Below, piece by piece: positions 15,931 through 24,004 of a DNA stretch of 64,000 bases. The stretch lies in assembly GCF_017792385.1 (NCBI RefSeq), contig NZ_CP051230.1:2356001-2420000 (forward strand), written 5' to 3'. The translations under genes were made by a program, and so were the position numbers. Numbering within the stretch: position 1 is the first letter of the stretch; every line of letters starts with the position of its first letter. This DNA is from Hyphomonas sp. (GTDB lineage: Bacteria; Pseudomonadota; Alphaproteobacteria; Caulobacterales; Hyphomonadaceae). Below the pieces are notes generated by a model. It saw only the letters and a program-made list of their open reading frames with translations, ran no database searches and had not been told where the DNA came from.

Positions 15931-17010
15931 ATGACGACTGAAACCATCTGCAAACCGGTCACGACCGAGGCAGCCTGGCGCGGCGACGCGATCAAGGCGG
16001 GTGAGACGTGGATCTACCACCTGTCAGAAGCGCAGATCGAAGAACTGGAACGGCTTGGAGCGAAGTTCGTGAATGATGATCCGGACCTGCGGTTCGTGCA
16101 GGCGTCCGACTATCCCCTGGAGGCCTGCGCCGAGGCCATTGTCGAATGGGGCGCGGACGTCGACACCGGCCGCGGGTTCGTACTAGTGCGCGGGCTGCGC
16201 ACGCATCTCTATTCCGATGCGCTGTCATCCGCGATCTATTACATCCTCGGGCTGCATATGGGCGATCCCATTCGACAGAACGAGATGGGAGATCTGATCG
16301 ACCATATCTATGCAACCTCGGACAAGACGATGGACGACCCGACAGCCCTGTCATCAAAGGTTCGGGACAAGCTGGTCTATCATTCGGACAGTTCCGATGT
16401 CGTGGCGCTGATGTGCCTTCGGCCTGCCAAGGCGGGCGGTGCATCATGCCTGGTGTCGGGCGCTGAAATCTACAATGAGATCCTCCGCCGACGTCCGGAT
16501 CTCGCGCCGCTCCTGCTTGAGCCGTTCCATTGGGATTGGCGCCGGCAGGATCACAATGCGCCCGCGAACACCTATACATCGCCGGTGATCAGCATCGAGG
16601 AGGGGGTCTTCAGCATGTATGCCGGGTCGCTCTACATCCTGACAGCTCAGGAGTATCCGGGCGTTCCGGAATTGACGGATGCCCAGAAGGAGGTGCTCGC
16701 CCTGTTCGATGAGATCACCTATGAGCCGGGCATGGCGATCGACATGGATTTCCGTCCGGGGGATATCCAGTGGCTGTCCAATTATGCGGCCCTTCATTCC
16801 CGTACCGAGTTCTTTGATCACCCGGAACCGCAACGGAAACGCCATCTTCTGCGCCTCTGGCTAAGTCGAGACGCTGGCCGCCCGGTCGTGGACGGGTTTG
16901 GCAAGAATGGCGTGGTTCAGGTGCGTGAGAAGCCGCGTGAGGGCGTTGACGATGAAACCGTCGGAAAATTCCGGATCGCGGATGCTGCCGTGCCCAGAAT
17001 GATTTCCTGA
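15931..17010 (+). CDS. TauD/TfdA-family Fe(II)/2-oxoglutarate dioxygenase
   Basis: A 359-residue dioxygenase of the TauD/TfdA/CAS group. The iron triad is H151-x-D153 (YHSDSSD) and distal H289 (ALHSRTEFFD), with a downstream Arg in RHLLRLW for 2-oxoglutarate. The PGDIQWLSNYAALHSRTEF block is typical. ATG 15931 has GGAG at 15921-15924; an earlier in-frame ATG at 15850 is less likely. It would hydroxylate an organic substrate, in some cases to release an amine or ether. Its place between the SDR and the ferredoxin puts it in the pathway. Confidence 0.85.
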   Translation: MTTETICKPVTTEAAWRGDAIKAGETWIYHLSEAQIEELERLGAKFVNDDPDLRFVQASDYPLEACAEAIVEWGADVDTGRGFVLVRGLRTHLYSDALSSAIYYILGLHMGDPIRQNEMGDLIDHIYATSDKTMDDPTALSSKVRDKLVYHSDSSDVVALMCLRPAKAGGASCLVSGAEIYNEILRRRPDLAPLLLEPFHWDWRRQDHNAPANTYTSPVISIEEGVFSMYAGSLYILTAQEYPGVPELTDAQKEVLALFDEITYEPGMAIDMDFRPGDIQWLSNYAALHSRTEFFDHPEPQRKRHLLRLWLSRDAGRPVVDGFGKNGVVQVREKPREGVDDETVGKFRIADAAVPRMIS

Positions 17011-17035
17011 TCGCGTACCAGCTGGAGAGTACGGA

Positions 17036-17356
17036 ATGCCAGAATTGCGGATTGTCAAACGATGCGGTGAAGAGGCGGTCATTGAGGCCACAACCGGCCA
17101 CAGTGTCATGGAGGCCATCTCTTCCTCCGGTGTCGAAGACATTGCCGCCATTTGCGGAGGCGCCTGTGCCTGCGCGACCTGCCATGTCTATGTCTCAGAC
17201 GAGTTTCGGGATCTGGCGGGTGGCCCATCGGAATCGGAGAAGGAGTTGCTGGATTTCTCCGAGAACGCTCGTCCCGGATCACGACTGTCCTGTCAGATCA
17301 TCATGACGGAAGAGCTGTCCGGTCTGTGCGTCGAGGTGGCTCCCGAAGAGATGTAA
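17036..17356 (+). CDS. [2Fe-2S] ferredoxin, adrenodoxin/putidaredoxin type
   Basis: A 106-residue ferredoxin with cluster cysteines C40, C46, C49 and C86 (C-x5-C-x2-C then C), and the CATCHVYV motif of the vertebrate-type family. An extra cysteine (C44) lies in the loop. It probably delivers electrons to the Rieske oxygenase at 9967. No ferredoxin reductase gene is present in the window, so reducing power must come from a reductase encoded elsewhere. It lies 25 bases after the TauD stop. Confidence 0.88.
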   Translation: MPELRIVKRCGEEAVIEATTGHSVMEAISSSGVEDIAAICGGACACATCHVYVSDEFRDLAGGPSESEKELLDFSENARPGSRLSCQIIMTEELSGLCVEVAPEEM

Positions 17357-17420
17357 GCGCGGGCCGCAGGGGCGCTGGTCAATAGTTGAGGCGCGAGAAA
17401 TCAAGAACCGGGCGCGCCTG

Positions 17421-17436
17421 CCGGATCATAATCCGG
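17421..17436 (+). repeat. Small hairpin CCGGAT-CATA-ATCCGG
   Basis: Perfect 6-bp stem with a 4-base loop, 24 bases upstream of the RutA-like start, in the 103-bp gap after the ferredoxin. It could be an operator or an mRNA structure near the start; there is no other evidence. Confidence 0.3.
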
Positions 17437-17459
17437 TATCGAAATGAGGGAATGAAGAC

Positions 17460-18578
17460 ATGTCGCAGCCAATTGCTCCAACCAAGTTCGATTTGCCGTC
17501 CGATTCCGGTGGCAAGGATCTGGGCATCTTCATGCCGATCGCGAATGGTGGATGGATCCTCTCCCGGAACAAGCCGGAGCTGGACGGGTCCTACGCCTAT
17601 AACCGCAAAGTGGCCGTGCTGGCGGAAGAGCTGGGCTATGACTTCATCATGTCCATGGCAAAGTATCGCGGCTATGGCGGTGAGACGGAGCACTGGAACT
17701 CGACACTGGATGCGACAGTGACGATGGCCGCACTGGCGGAAGTCACCAAGACCGTGAAAGTCTGGACCACCGTGCACACCATTCTCCAGAATCCGGGAAC
17801 GGTGGCAAAGATGGTGGCCACGCTCGACCAGGTATCGAAAGGTCGGGCCGGGCTGAACGTGGTAACCGGCTCCTACAAGGGCGAATTCTCCCAGATGGGA
17901 ATGTGGCCGGAAGGTGTGGACCATGATGCCCGCTACGATCTGGCTGAAGAATGGATCCAGGCGATCAAGGGCCTCTGGACCCAGCCCTCTGTTACGATGA
18001 ACGGCAAGTATTTCCAGCTGGACGACTGTGTGTCCGACCCCAAACCTTCGACCAAACCCTTCCTAGTCTGCGCCGGTACGTCGGAAAAGGGAATGCGCTT
18101 CAGCGCCAATGAGATGGATGCCATCTTCCTGTCCGGCGATGCGCCCGATGTGCTGGCCAAGGCCAGCAACAAGGTCAAGGGGATTGCGGCCGACATGGGG
18201 CGCTATATTCGCACCTATGCCATGATGACAGTCGTCCTCGGCGAAACCGATGCAGAAGCCAAGGCCACTGCGGAACACTATCGCGACGGTCTGGACGAGG
18301 AAGCCCTGCGCGGAATGATGCGGGCCTATGGCTTCCTTGATGCCGAGATCGGCAAGGAAAACGCGTTTGTGAAGAAGTCGCGCTCATCCTTCATGGCGCC
18401 GCATGTGGCAGGGGCGCCGGATACGGTTGTCGAGCGGCTCTCGGAACAGCTTGAAGTGTCCGGTCTGGACGGATTGATGCTGATCTTCCCGGACTATCTT
18501 GAAGGCATGCCGACCTTTGCGGCGGAAGTCCTGCCGAAACTCCGCGCAAAATTCCCGGCCCTCGCAGGAGCAGCCTGA
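17460..18578 (+). CDS. RutA-like flavin-dependent monooxygenase (LLM class)
   Basis: A 372-residue FMN-dependent monooxygenase that closely follows Escherichia coli pyrimidine monooxygenase RutA along its length. Shared features are GIFMPIANGGWILS near the N-terminus, the SMAKYRGYGG.TEHWN segment, GRAGLNVVTG, QMGMWP and the VCAGTSEKGM block. RutA opens the uracil ring by a flavin-N5-peroxide, and relatives open other heterocycles or dehalogenate aromatics. It is followed without a gap by a RutB-like hydrolase, the same order as in rut operons, but rutC-G are missing. It may therefore act on a different N-heterocycle. Identity as a RutA-family ring-opener is well supported; substrate is inference. 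Confidence 0.85.
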   Translation: MSQPIAPTKFDLPSDSGGKDLGIFMPIANGGWILSRNKPELDGSYAYNRKVAVLAEELGYDFIMSMAKYRGYGGETEHWNSTLDATVTMAALAEVTKTVKVWTTVHTILQNPGTVAKMVATLDQVSKGRAGLNVVTGSYKGEFSQMGMWPEGVDHDARYDLAEEWIQAIKGLWTQPSVTMNGKYFQLDDCVSDPKPSTKPFLVCAGTSEKGMRFSANEMDAIFLSGDAPDVLAKASNKVKGIAADMGRYIRTYAMMTVVLGETDAEAKATAEHYRDGLDEEALRGMMRAYGFLDAEIGKENAFVKKSRSSFMAPHVAGAPDTVVERLSEQLEVSGLDGLMLIFPDYLEGMPTFAAEVLPKLRAKFPALAGAA

Positions 18579-19259
18579 ATGCCAAGCCTGCCTGCCGCCA
18601 CAGCCTTGCCGCATGCGTCGGAACCGCTCCTGAAGGACATCTTGGTGCCATCGCGCACCGCACTGCTTCTGATTGATGTACAGGTGGATTTCGTGTCGCC
18701 GGACGGCGTGATCGGACAGGCAGGCGTTGATCTTGCGCCAGCCCATCGCGCGATGGATCAGATGGAGCGCCTGCGCAACGCGGCCAGATCCGCCGGGGTT
18801 CTGGTAGGGTTCCTGAAGGTCGTGACCCGGGAAGAAACCGATTCCTCTGCACTTAAAAATCTCTACGCCCGGCGCGGCCAGCCTGGCCAGCACGCCATCT
18901 GCCGCGCCGATCAGCCGGGGTCTGACTATTATCGGCTCTCACCGGACGCAGGAGAGCTTGATGTCAGCAAGGTGCTGTTCGATGGTTTCCACGAAACCGA
19001 CCTGGAACAGCAGCTGAGGGCGCGCGGCATCGATACGGTGCTGGTGACCGGCGTGACCACGGATTGCTGTGTTGATCAGACGGCGCGCGCAGCGTTTCAC
19101 CGGGATTTCAACGTCATTGTCGTGTCGGATGCCTGCGCCGCCTATGATGAGGCCCTTCACATTGCCGGCCTGATGGCGCTGGAGAAGAATTGCGCCTTGC
19201 TGGCAGACACCGCCTCCATTCTGGCAGCCTGGGCGCCGGGCACAGCCGGAAACGCCTGA
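18579..19259 (+). CDS. RutB-like isochorismatase-family amidohydrolase
   Basis: A 226-residue cysteine hydrolase of the isochorismatase fold. The expected catalytic triad is D33 (LLLIDVQVDF), K131 (DVSKVLFDGF) and C164 (TGVTTDCCVDQTAR). RutB cleaves ureidoacrylate, and relatives hydrolyse maleamate or N-carbamoyl compounds. The ATG directly follows the stop of the RutA-like gene, with GCAGGAG upstream, so translation is coupled. It would act on the ring-opened amide, releasing ammonia or carbamate. The free acetamidase at 6227 could handle the remaining formamide or amide. Confidence 0.85.
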   Translation: MPSLPAATALPHASEPLLKDILVPSRTALLLIDVQVDFVSPDGVIGQAGVDLAPAHRAMDQMERLRNAARSAGVLVGFLKVVTREETDSSALKNLYARRGQPGQHAICRADQPGSDYYRLSPDAGELDVSKVLFDGFHETDLEQQLRARGIDTVLVTGVTTDCCVDQTARAAFHRDFNVIVVSDACAAYDEALHIAGLMALEKNCALLADTASILAAWAPGTAGNA

Positions 19260-19361
19260 CCCGCCCCGAGTTTCAGGCGCTGTCAAACACTGAGGGCGCT
19301 CACCGACAATAAAGTCCGGCCGGAATATGAGATCACTTCCTGTGTGTTCTCAGGCAGCGGG

Positions 19362-20627
19362 ATGGCGGCGATGTTTCGGAAATGGGCGGTCTTCGCCATT
19401 CTGGTAAGTGGGTTTTTCGTTCTGAACGCCAGCACATTCGCCTCGCTCGGGGTCGTGCTGTTTGTGATGGCGGACGATCTGGGCTGGAGCTACACGTCAG
19501 CCGGGCTGGGGTTCACTGTACTTGGTCTGGCGGTGGGGCTGACCAGTTTCCTGCCGGCGGTGCTGTTGCAGCGTATCGGCGCCCGTCGAACGTTCACGCT
19601 CGGCTTTGCCAGCGTGGCGCTTGGTTTTGCCTTCGCCAGCGCCAGCAACGGGATTGGCCCCTTTTTCGCGGCCATGTGCCTTGTCGGGGCAGGGTTTTCA
19701 CTCGCCGGAAATGTCACGGCGGTCTGGTTGATCGGGGAATGGTTCCCGCTCCGGACGGGGCGGATGATCGGGCTCTATCTGATGCTGGGCGGTATCGGCG
19801 ACATCGTTGGGCCGAGTCTCAGCCACTATCTGATCGAATGGACCAGTTGGCGGGTGAACTGGATGATCCTGGCCAGTGTTTGCGGCGTTTTGATCCTGCT
19901 CGGCGCGGTGCTGATCCCGGGCGGGTCGCGCCACTCGAATGCCACCGCGGCAGAAGAGGGTGAGCCGCACGGGCGCCAGGAGACAGGTACGGACACGCTC
20001 CCCTGGACGAAGGCCTTCATGCGGCCCCTGTTCCTGATCATCGCTGCGGCCATCACTTTCAATCTTGCCTGTGTGACCACGGTCCACTCCATGGCAGTCA
20101 GCCACCTCAAGCTGCTTGGCCTGTCGCCGGCAATGGGCGCTCTGGGGCTCAGCTTCATGGCCTTCGTCTCTCTGGCCTTCAAGGGCCTGGCCGGGCCATT
20201 GTGCGAGCGCTTTTCCTCACGCCACATGCTGGCCGCCAGCATGGCGCTGCAGGCTGTTGGGATCGTTCTGTTCGCCATTGCCGGTCATCCGGGCATAGTG
20301 CTGGTGTCCTCGCTGCTGTTCGGCGCGGGATGGGGCATTACGGTCGTGGCCACGATGGTCCTGCTTGTCGAGTGTTTTGGTCGCGTGCTGGGTGCCCAAT
20401 TGCTGGGCGTCTCCCACCAGATTTCATCAATCGCCGCATTCGGGCCATTGGCCGCCGGGATGGCCGCTGACAAGGTTGGGTCATTCGCGCCGGTATTCTT
20501 TGCATTTGCTGTGGCTCTGGGCGCACTGGCCTTGCTGGTCCAGATCCTGCGGGATCCGGAACTGTCGGGACCGGTGCGTGCGGCGGACGCTCCAGAGCCT
20601 GAGGATGTCGGCGCAGTCAAGGCGTGA
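19362..20627 (+). CDS. MFS transporter (paralogue of the 2720 gene)
   Basis: A 421-residue major-facilitator protein with twelve hydrophobic segments and a hydrophilic middle loop. The first membrane segments match the MFS protein at 2720 (SLGVVLFVM, SAGLGFTVLG, RRIGARR-type loop). The start is not certain: GTG 19344, ATG 19362 or ATG 19371. ATG 19362 has purine-rich sequence before it and is my choice. It lies 102 bases after the RutB-like gene and ends the long plus-strand run of enzymes before the TonB receptor. Probably inner-membrane uptake for this pathway. Confidence 0.8.
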   Translation: MAAMFRKWAVFAILVSGFFVLNASTFASLGVVLFVMADDLGWSYTSAGLGFTVLGLAVGLTSFLPAVLLQRIGARRTFTLGFASVALGFAFASASNGIGPFFAAMCLVGAGFSLAGNVTAVWLIGEWFPLRTGRMIGLYLMLGGIGDIVGPSLSHYLIEWTSWRVNWMILASVCGVLILLGAVLIPGGSRHSNATAAEEGEPHGRQETGTDTLPWTKAFMRPLFLIIAAAITFNLACVTTVHSMAVSHLKLLGLSPAMGALGLSFMAFVSLAFKGLAGPLCERFSSRHMLAASMALQAVGIVLFAIAGHPGIVLVSSLLFGAGWGITVVATMVLLVECFGRVLGAQLLGVSHQISSIAAFGPLAAGMAADKVGSFAPVFFAFAVALGALALLVQILRDPELSGPVRAADAPEPEDVGAVKA

Positions 20628-20803
20628 GCCCGGGCGGCCGGGTGGAAACAACTTGTTGGTGTGTGTGAAGAGTATGTTTCGTGTGTCAGGGGTGTCAGGG
20701 TTTGCAACTATTTTGGCGCTCCAAATCAAGTCAGGACGCAAACCCGAATCTAGCGTGAGATATCGCAGAATTTGTGATTGTCTTCAGCTTGAGGGGTAAT
20801 GTC

Positions 20804-23101
20804 ATGGGTCGGAACAAAAAGAACGGAATGAAGTACGGGGCTGCGTTTGTGGCCATGAGTGTTGCCTTGCTGCAGGGAGGTGTCGCGTTTGCCGATGATG
20901 CGGCGGGCGATGAGGATGACATCCGCAACATGAATCAGATTACCGTTTACGGAGAAAAGCGGGAAACCACACTTCAGGACGCGCCAATCGCGCTCAGCGC
21001 CATCACGGGCGATATCCTGGATCAGGCAGGGATCACGGATCCGAGTCAGCTGAACGGATATGTTCCAGGCCTCATGATCACGAAAAGTGGCGGGTCGGAA
21101 CGTATCGTCACCATTCGCGGCGTCGGCCAGCAAACCCCAGAGAATTTCGCGACCATCCCAGGCGTGTCTTTCCATGTCGATGGCGCCTTCCTGCCAAACT
21201 CGATCGCGTTGAACATGGGCTTTTTCGACGTGGACCGTATCGAAGTGCTCAGAGGCCCGCAGGGCACCGTGTTCGGGCAGAGTTCAACCGGCGGCTCGAT
21301 CAATGTCATCACCAACCAGCCAACTCTGGGTGAGTCCAAGGGCACATTCAAGGCGACGCTGGGCGATTACAATTACGTTCAGGGATTTGCCTCCTACAAT
21401 GTGCCGATTGGTGAAACGGCCGCCATTCGCGGTTCGGTCCAGCAGACGTCACATGATGGCTATGCCACGGCGACCAGCATCGATGGCGGCTATGAGCTGG
21501 ATGATGCCGACAATGAGCATTATCGTATCGCTGGGTTGTGGGAGCCGACGGACAAATTGTCCACGACGCTCTCCTATACGCTCTATAACGACAAGCATAA
21601 TGGCGGTGCGCTGAAGAATATCGAGGACCCAAATCCGGATATCCGCGAGTTGACCCAGGACCATCCGGCCAAGTTCAAGCTGCGTTCCGAACTGGCGACC
21701 TTCAACGCATCCTATGAGCTGCCATTCGCGACACTGAAATCTGTCACGAGCTATCAGGATCTGACGCACGACCAGTCCTTTGACGCTGACCGGCTCGATG
21801 TCGCGACCTATGGCGGCTACGACCATGTTGCGACCTGGGCGACCGACGCCGAGACCTTCATGGAAGAGTTGACGATCAGTTCGCTTGCGGATTCACCGAT
21901 CGACTGGATTGCCGGGGTCTTCTATTCCAACACGGACTCGGCGCAGTATGTGGTGGAGTATCGGGAGCTCGGCGTGACTGCAGTTCCTGCGCTTCCGGTA
22001 TTGCCGAAGGATACCACGCCGGCGGAAATTCCAGGCAATCTGGCCTACGAGAACATCTCGACGGTGAACCGGGAATCGATCGCGCCATTCTTCCAGGTCA
22101 CCGTGCCGGTCATGGCAAACCTGAATGCCACACTCGGTGCGCGGTACAATGACGACAAGTATGAGGGCGAAGGCGCCTCCTACTATGCGACGCCGACGCA
22201 GAGTTCCTTTGATACACAGACATGGACCGGCAAGGTCGGGCTCGACTATGATGTGTCTGAAGACTCCATGCTCTATGCAAGCTGGTCGCGCGGCTACAAG
22301 CCGGGTGGTCTGAACGGGGGCTCTTCCGGTGCCTTGACCGTGTCGACCACGTATGACGAGGAAATCGTCGAAGCCATCGAATTCGGATCGAAGAACACGT
22401 TCCTTGATGGCCGGGCGACCCTCAACGCCTCCATCTTCTTCAACCAGTATGAAAACATGCAGTTCATCGAGGAAGATCCGATCCCGTATTCCGGCGGCAT
22501 CGGCAACATTCCCGAAGCCGAAACCTACGGGCTGGAACTGGAAGGCAGTTTCCTGACGTTCAATGACCAGCTCATGCTGGGCGGCAACATGGCGATGCTC
22601 GATGGCGAAGTGACGGCGGATTATGAGGCGCTGGATCGCCGCCTTGCGGATGCCGCAGCGGCCGAGGCGGTCGGCACCGGCACCATCTATCCCTGGACCT
22701 ATGACTGGTTCCTCGCGCGGCAATCCGCTGCGGTTCAGGTGAAAGGCAATACGCCGCCCAACCTCGCGGACCTGACCTACAATCTTTATGCCGCCTGGTT
22801 CCAGCCGATCGGCGATCATGGCGAACTGACGTCCCGGATCGAGAATGTGTATGTCGGGGAATACGAGGCGCGGATCTTCAACACGGATGGGGCGGATGAT
22901 GTGCCGTCCTACAGCCTCTGGAATGCCTACTTCCAGTATCAGCCGAATGACGAGCCGTGGTTCGTGTCAGCGTCCATCACCAATATTGGTGATGAAGAAG
23001 GCATCTCCGGCCGGTTCGTTGATCCGTATTCGAGCGGTACTGTCAGCAATGAATATGTCCCGCCACGCCAATTGCTCGTCACCTTCGGGTTCGAGTTCTG
23101 A
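20804..23101 (+). CDS. TonB-dependent outer-membrane receptor
   Basis: A 765-residue receptor. It has a signal peptide (AFVAMSVALLQGGVAFA), a TonB-box-like QITVYG, a plug domain with IEVLRGPQGTVFGQSSTGGSINVIT, and a C-terminal barrel ending in LLVTFGFEF with terminal Phe. ATG 20804 has GAGGGG at 20791-20796. The plug type (TLQDAPIALSAI) is the one used in sphingomonads and caulobacters for varied organic substrates, not the classical siderophore class. Placed right after the enzymes and before a TauD dioxygenase, it probably imports the island substrate across the outer membrane. Confidence 0.88.
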   Translation: MGRNKKNGMKYGAAFVAMSVALLQGGVAFADDAAGDEDDIRNMNQITVYGEKRETTLQDAPIALSAITGDILDQAGITDPSQLNGYVPGLMITKSGGSERIVTIRGVGQQTPENFATIPGVSFHVDGAFLPNSIALNMGFFDVDRIEVLRGPQGTVFGQSSTGGSINVITNQPTLGESKGTFKATLGDYNYVQGFASYNVPIGETAAIRGSVQQTSHDGYATATSIDGGYELDDADNEHYRIAGLWEPTDKLSTTLSYTLYNDKHNGGALKNIEDPNPDIRELTQDHPAKFKLRSELATFNASYELPFATLKSVTSYQDLTHDQSFDADRLDVATYGGYDHVATWATDAETFMEELTISSLADSPIDWIAGVFYSNTDSAQYVVEYRELGVTAVPALPVLPKDTTPAEIPGNLAYENISTVNRESIAPFFQVTVPVMANLNATLGARYNDDKYEGEGASYYATPTQSSFDTQTWTGKVGLDYDVSEDSMLYASWSRGYKPGGLNGGSSGALTVSTTYDEEIVEAIEFGSKNTFLDGRATLNASIFFNQYENMQFIEEDPIPYSGGIGNIPEAETYGLELEGSFLTFNDQLMLGGNMAMLDGEVTADYEALDRRLADAAAAEAVGTGTIYPWTYDWFLARQSAAVQVKGNTPPNLADLTYNLYAAWFQPIGDHGELTSRIENVYVGEYEARIFNTDGADDVPSYSLWNAYFQYQPNDEPWFVSASITNIGDEEGISGRFVDPYSSGTVSNEYVPPRQLLVTFGFEF

Positions 23102-23130
23102 GGGCAGCCGGGACCGCGTGAAAGAAGGAT

Positions 23131-23976
23131 ATGAACGTGTCGGAATTTGATGGCGACAAGGATTACGAGCATTTCACCGCACATCGGGTGACGCCATATA
23201 TGGGGGCCGAGCTGGACGGGATCGATCTGACCCGGCCCCTGACTTCCGGACAGGCGGAGGAGTTGCAGGATGCCCTGGCACGGTTCCAGGTCATCTTCTT
23301 CCGGGACCAGGAGATCAGTCACGACGCCCACAAGGCGCTTGGTCTCCTGTTCGGGCCTCTGGCCATTCATTCCGCAGTCGCCGGCATTGAAGGGCATCCC
23401 GAGATCGTTGCCATTCACGCAGATGCCAATTCGAAATATGTGGCGGGCGAAAGCTGGCATTCCGATCTCAGCGCTGACGAGGCGCCGCCGCTGGGCAGCA
23501 TTCTCTATCTCCACACTGTGCCCCCCACTGGCGGGGACACGATGTTCTCCAGCATGTACAAGGCATATGACGCCCTGTCGGATCGGATGAAAGCCTATCT
23601 TGCGGGGCTGGAGGCCGTACATGATGCCAATCCGGTCTATCACGCGCTGTTCAAGGACTATGACAAGCGCTATCCGGTTGCCACGCATCCCGTGATCCGC
23701 AAGCATCCGGTGACCGGCAAGAAATGCCTGTTCGTGAACTCGTCCTACACGACCCGGATCGAGGGTCTGTCGGATGAGGAAAGCCGGGCGATCCTGACTT
23801 TCCTGTTTGACCATGTGAAAAATCCGAACTTTCAGGTCCGGTTCCGCTGGCAGCCCCATTCCATTGCTTTCTGGGACAATCGGGCCGTCCAGCACCTGGC
23901 CGTCTGGGATTACTTCCCCCAGGTCAGGTCCGGTTATCGGGTCACCATTTCAGGGGAGAAGCCTGTCGGAGCCTGA
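23131..23976 (+). CDS. TauD/TfdA-family Fe(II)/2-oxoglutarate dioxygenase
   Basis: A 281-residue enzyme near the usual length of TauD and TfdA. Iron ligands are H110-x-D112 (SWHSD) and H255 (WDNRAVQHLA); R266/R270 in QVRSGYR would bind 2-oxoglutarate. The HTVPPTGGDTMF segment is family-typical. AAGGA precedes ATG 23131. TauD-type enzymes oxidise sulfonates, aryloxyacids or related carbon-heteroatom bonds. It is 29 bases downstream of the TonB receptor and so probably co-transcribed; the receptor cargo may be its substrate. It is clearly distinct from the longer TauD-type enzyme at 15931. Confidence 0.87.
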   Translation: MNVSEFDGDKDYEHFTAHRVTPYMGAELDGIDLTRPLTSGQAEELQDALARFQVIFFRDQEISHDAHKALGLLFGPLAIHSAVAGIEGHPEIVAIHADANSKYVAGESWHSDLSADEAPPLGSILYLHTVPPTGGDTMFSSMYKAYDALSDRMKAYLAGLEAVHDANPVYHALFKDYDKRYPVATHPVIRKHPVTGKKCLFVNSSYTTRIEGLSDEESRAILTFLFDHVKNPNFQVRFRWQPHSIAFWDNRAVQHLAVWDYFPQVRSGYRVTISGEKPVGA

Positions 23977-23987
23977 CATCGGCGATG

Positions 23988-24004
23988 CCTGTCCTGAGGA
24001 CGGG
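23988..24004. terminator. Hairpin between convergent genes
   Basis: CCTGTCC and GGACGGG pair (one G-U) around a TGA loop in the 28-bp gap between the convergent TauD and PLP-enzyme genes. It could serve both directions, but no T-tract is present, so the call is weak. Confidence 0.3.

Noticed and set aside
17460..19259. A complete rut (uracil degradation) operon
   Set aside because: Only RutA-like and RutB-like genes are present; rutC, rutD, rutE, rutF and rutG are missing nearby, so the classical pathway is not claimed.
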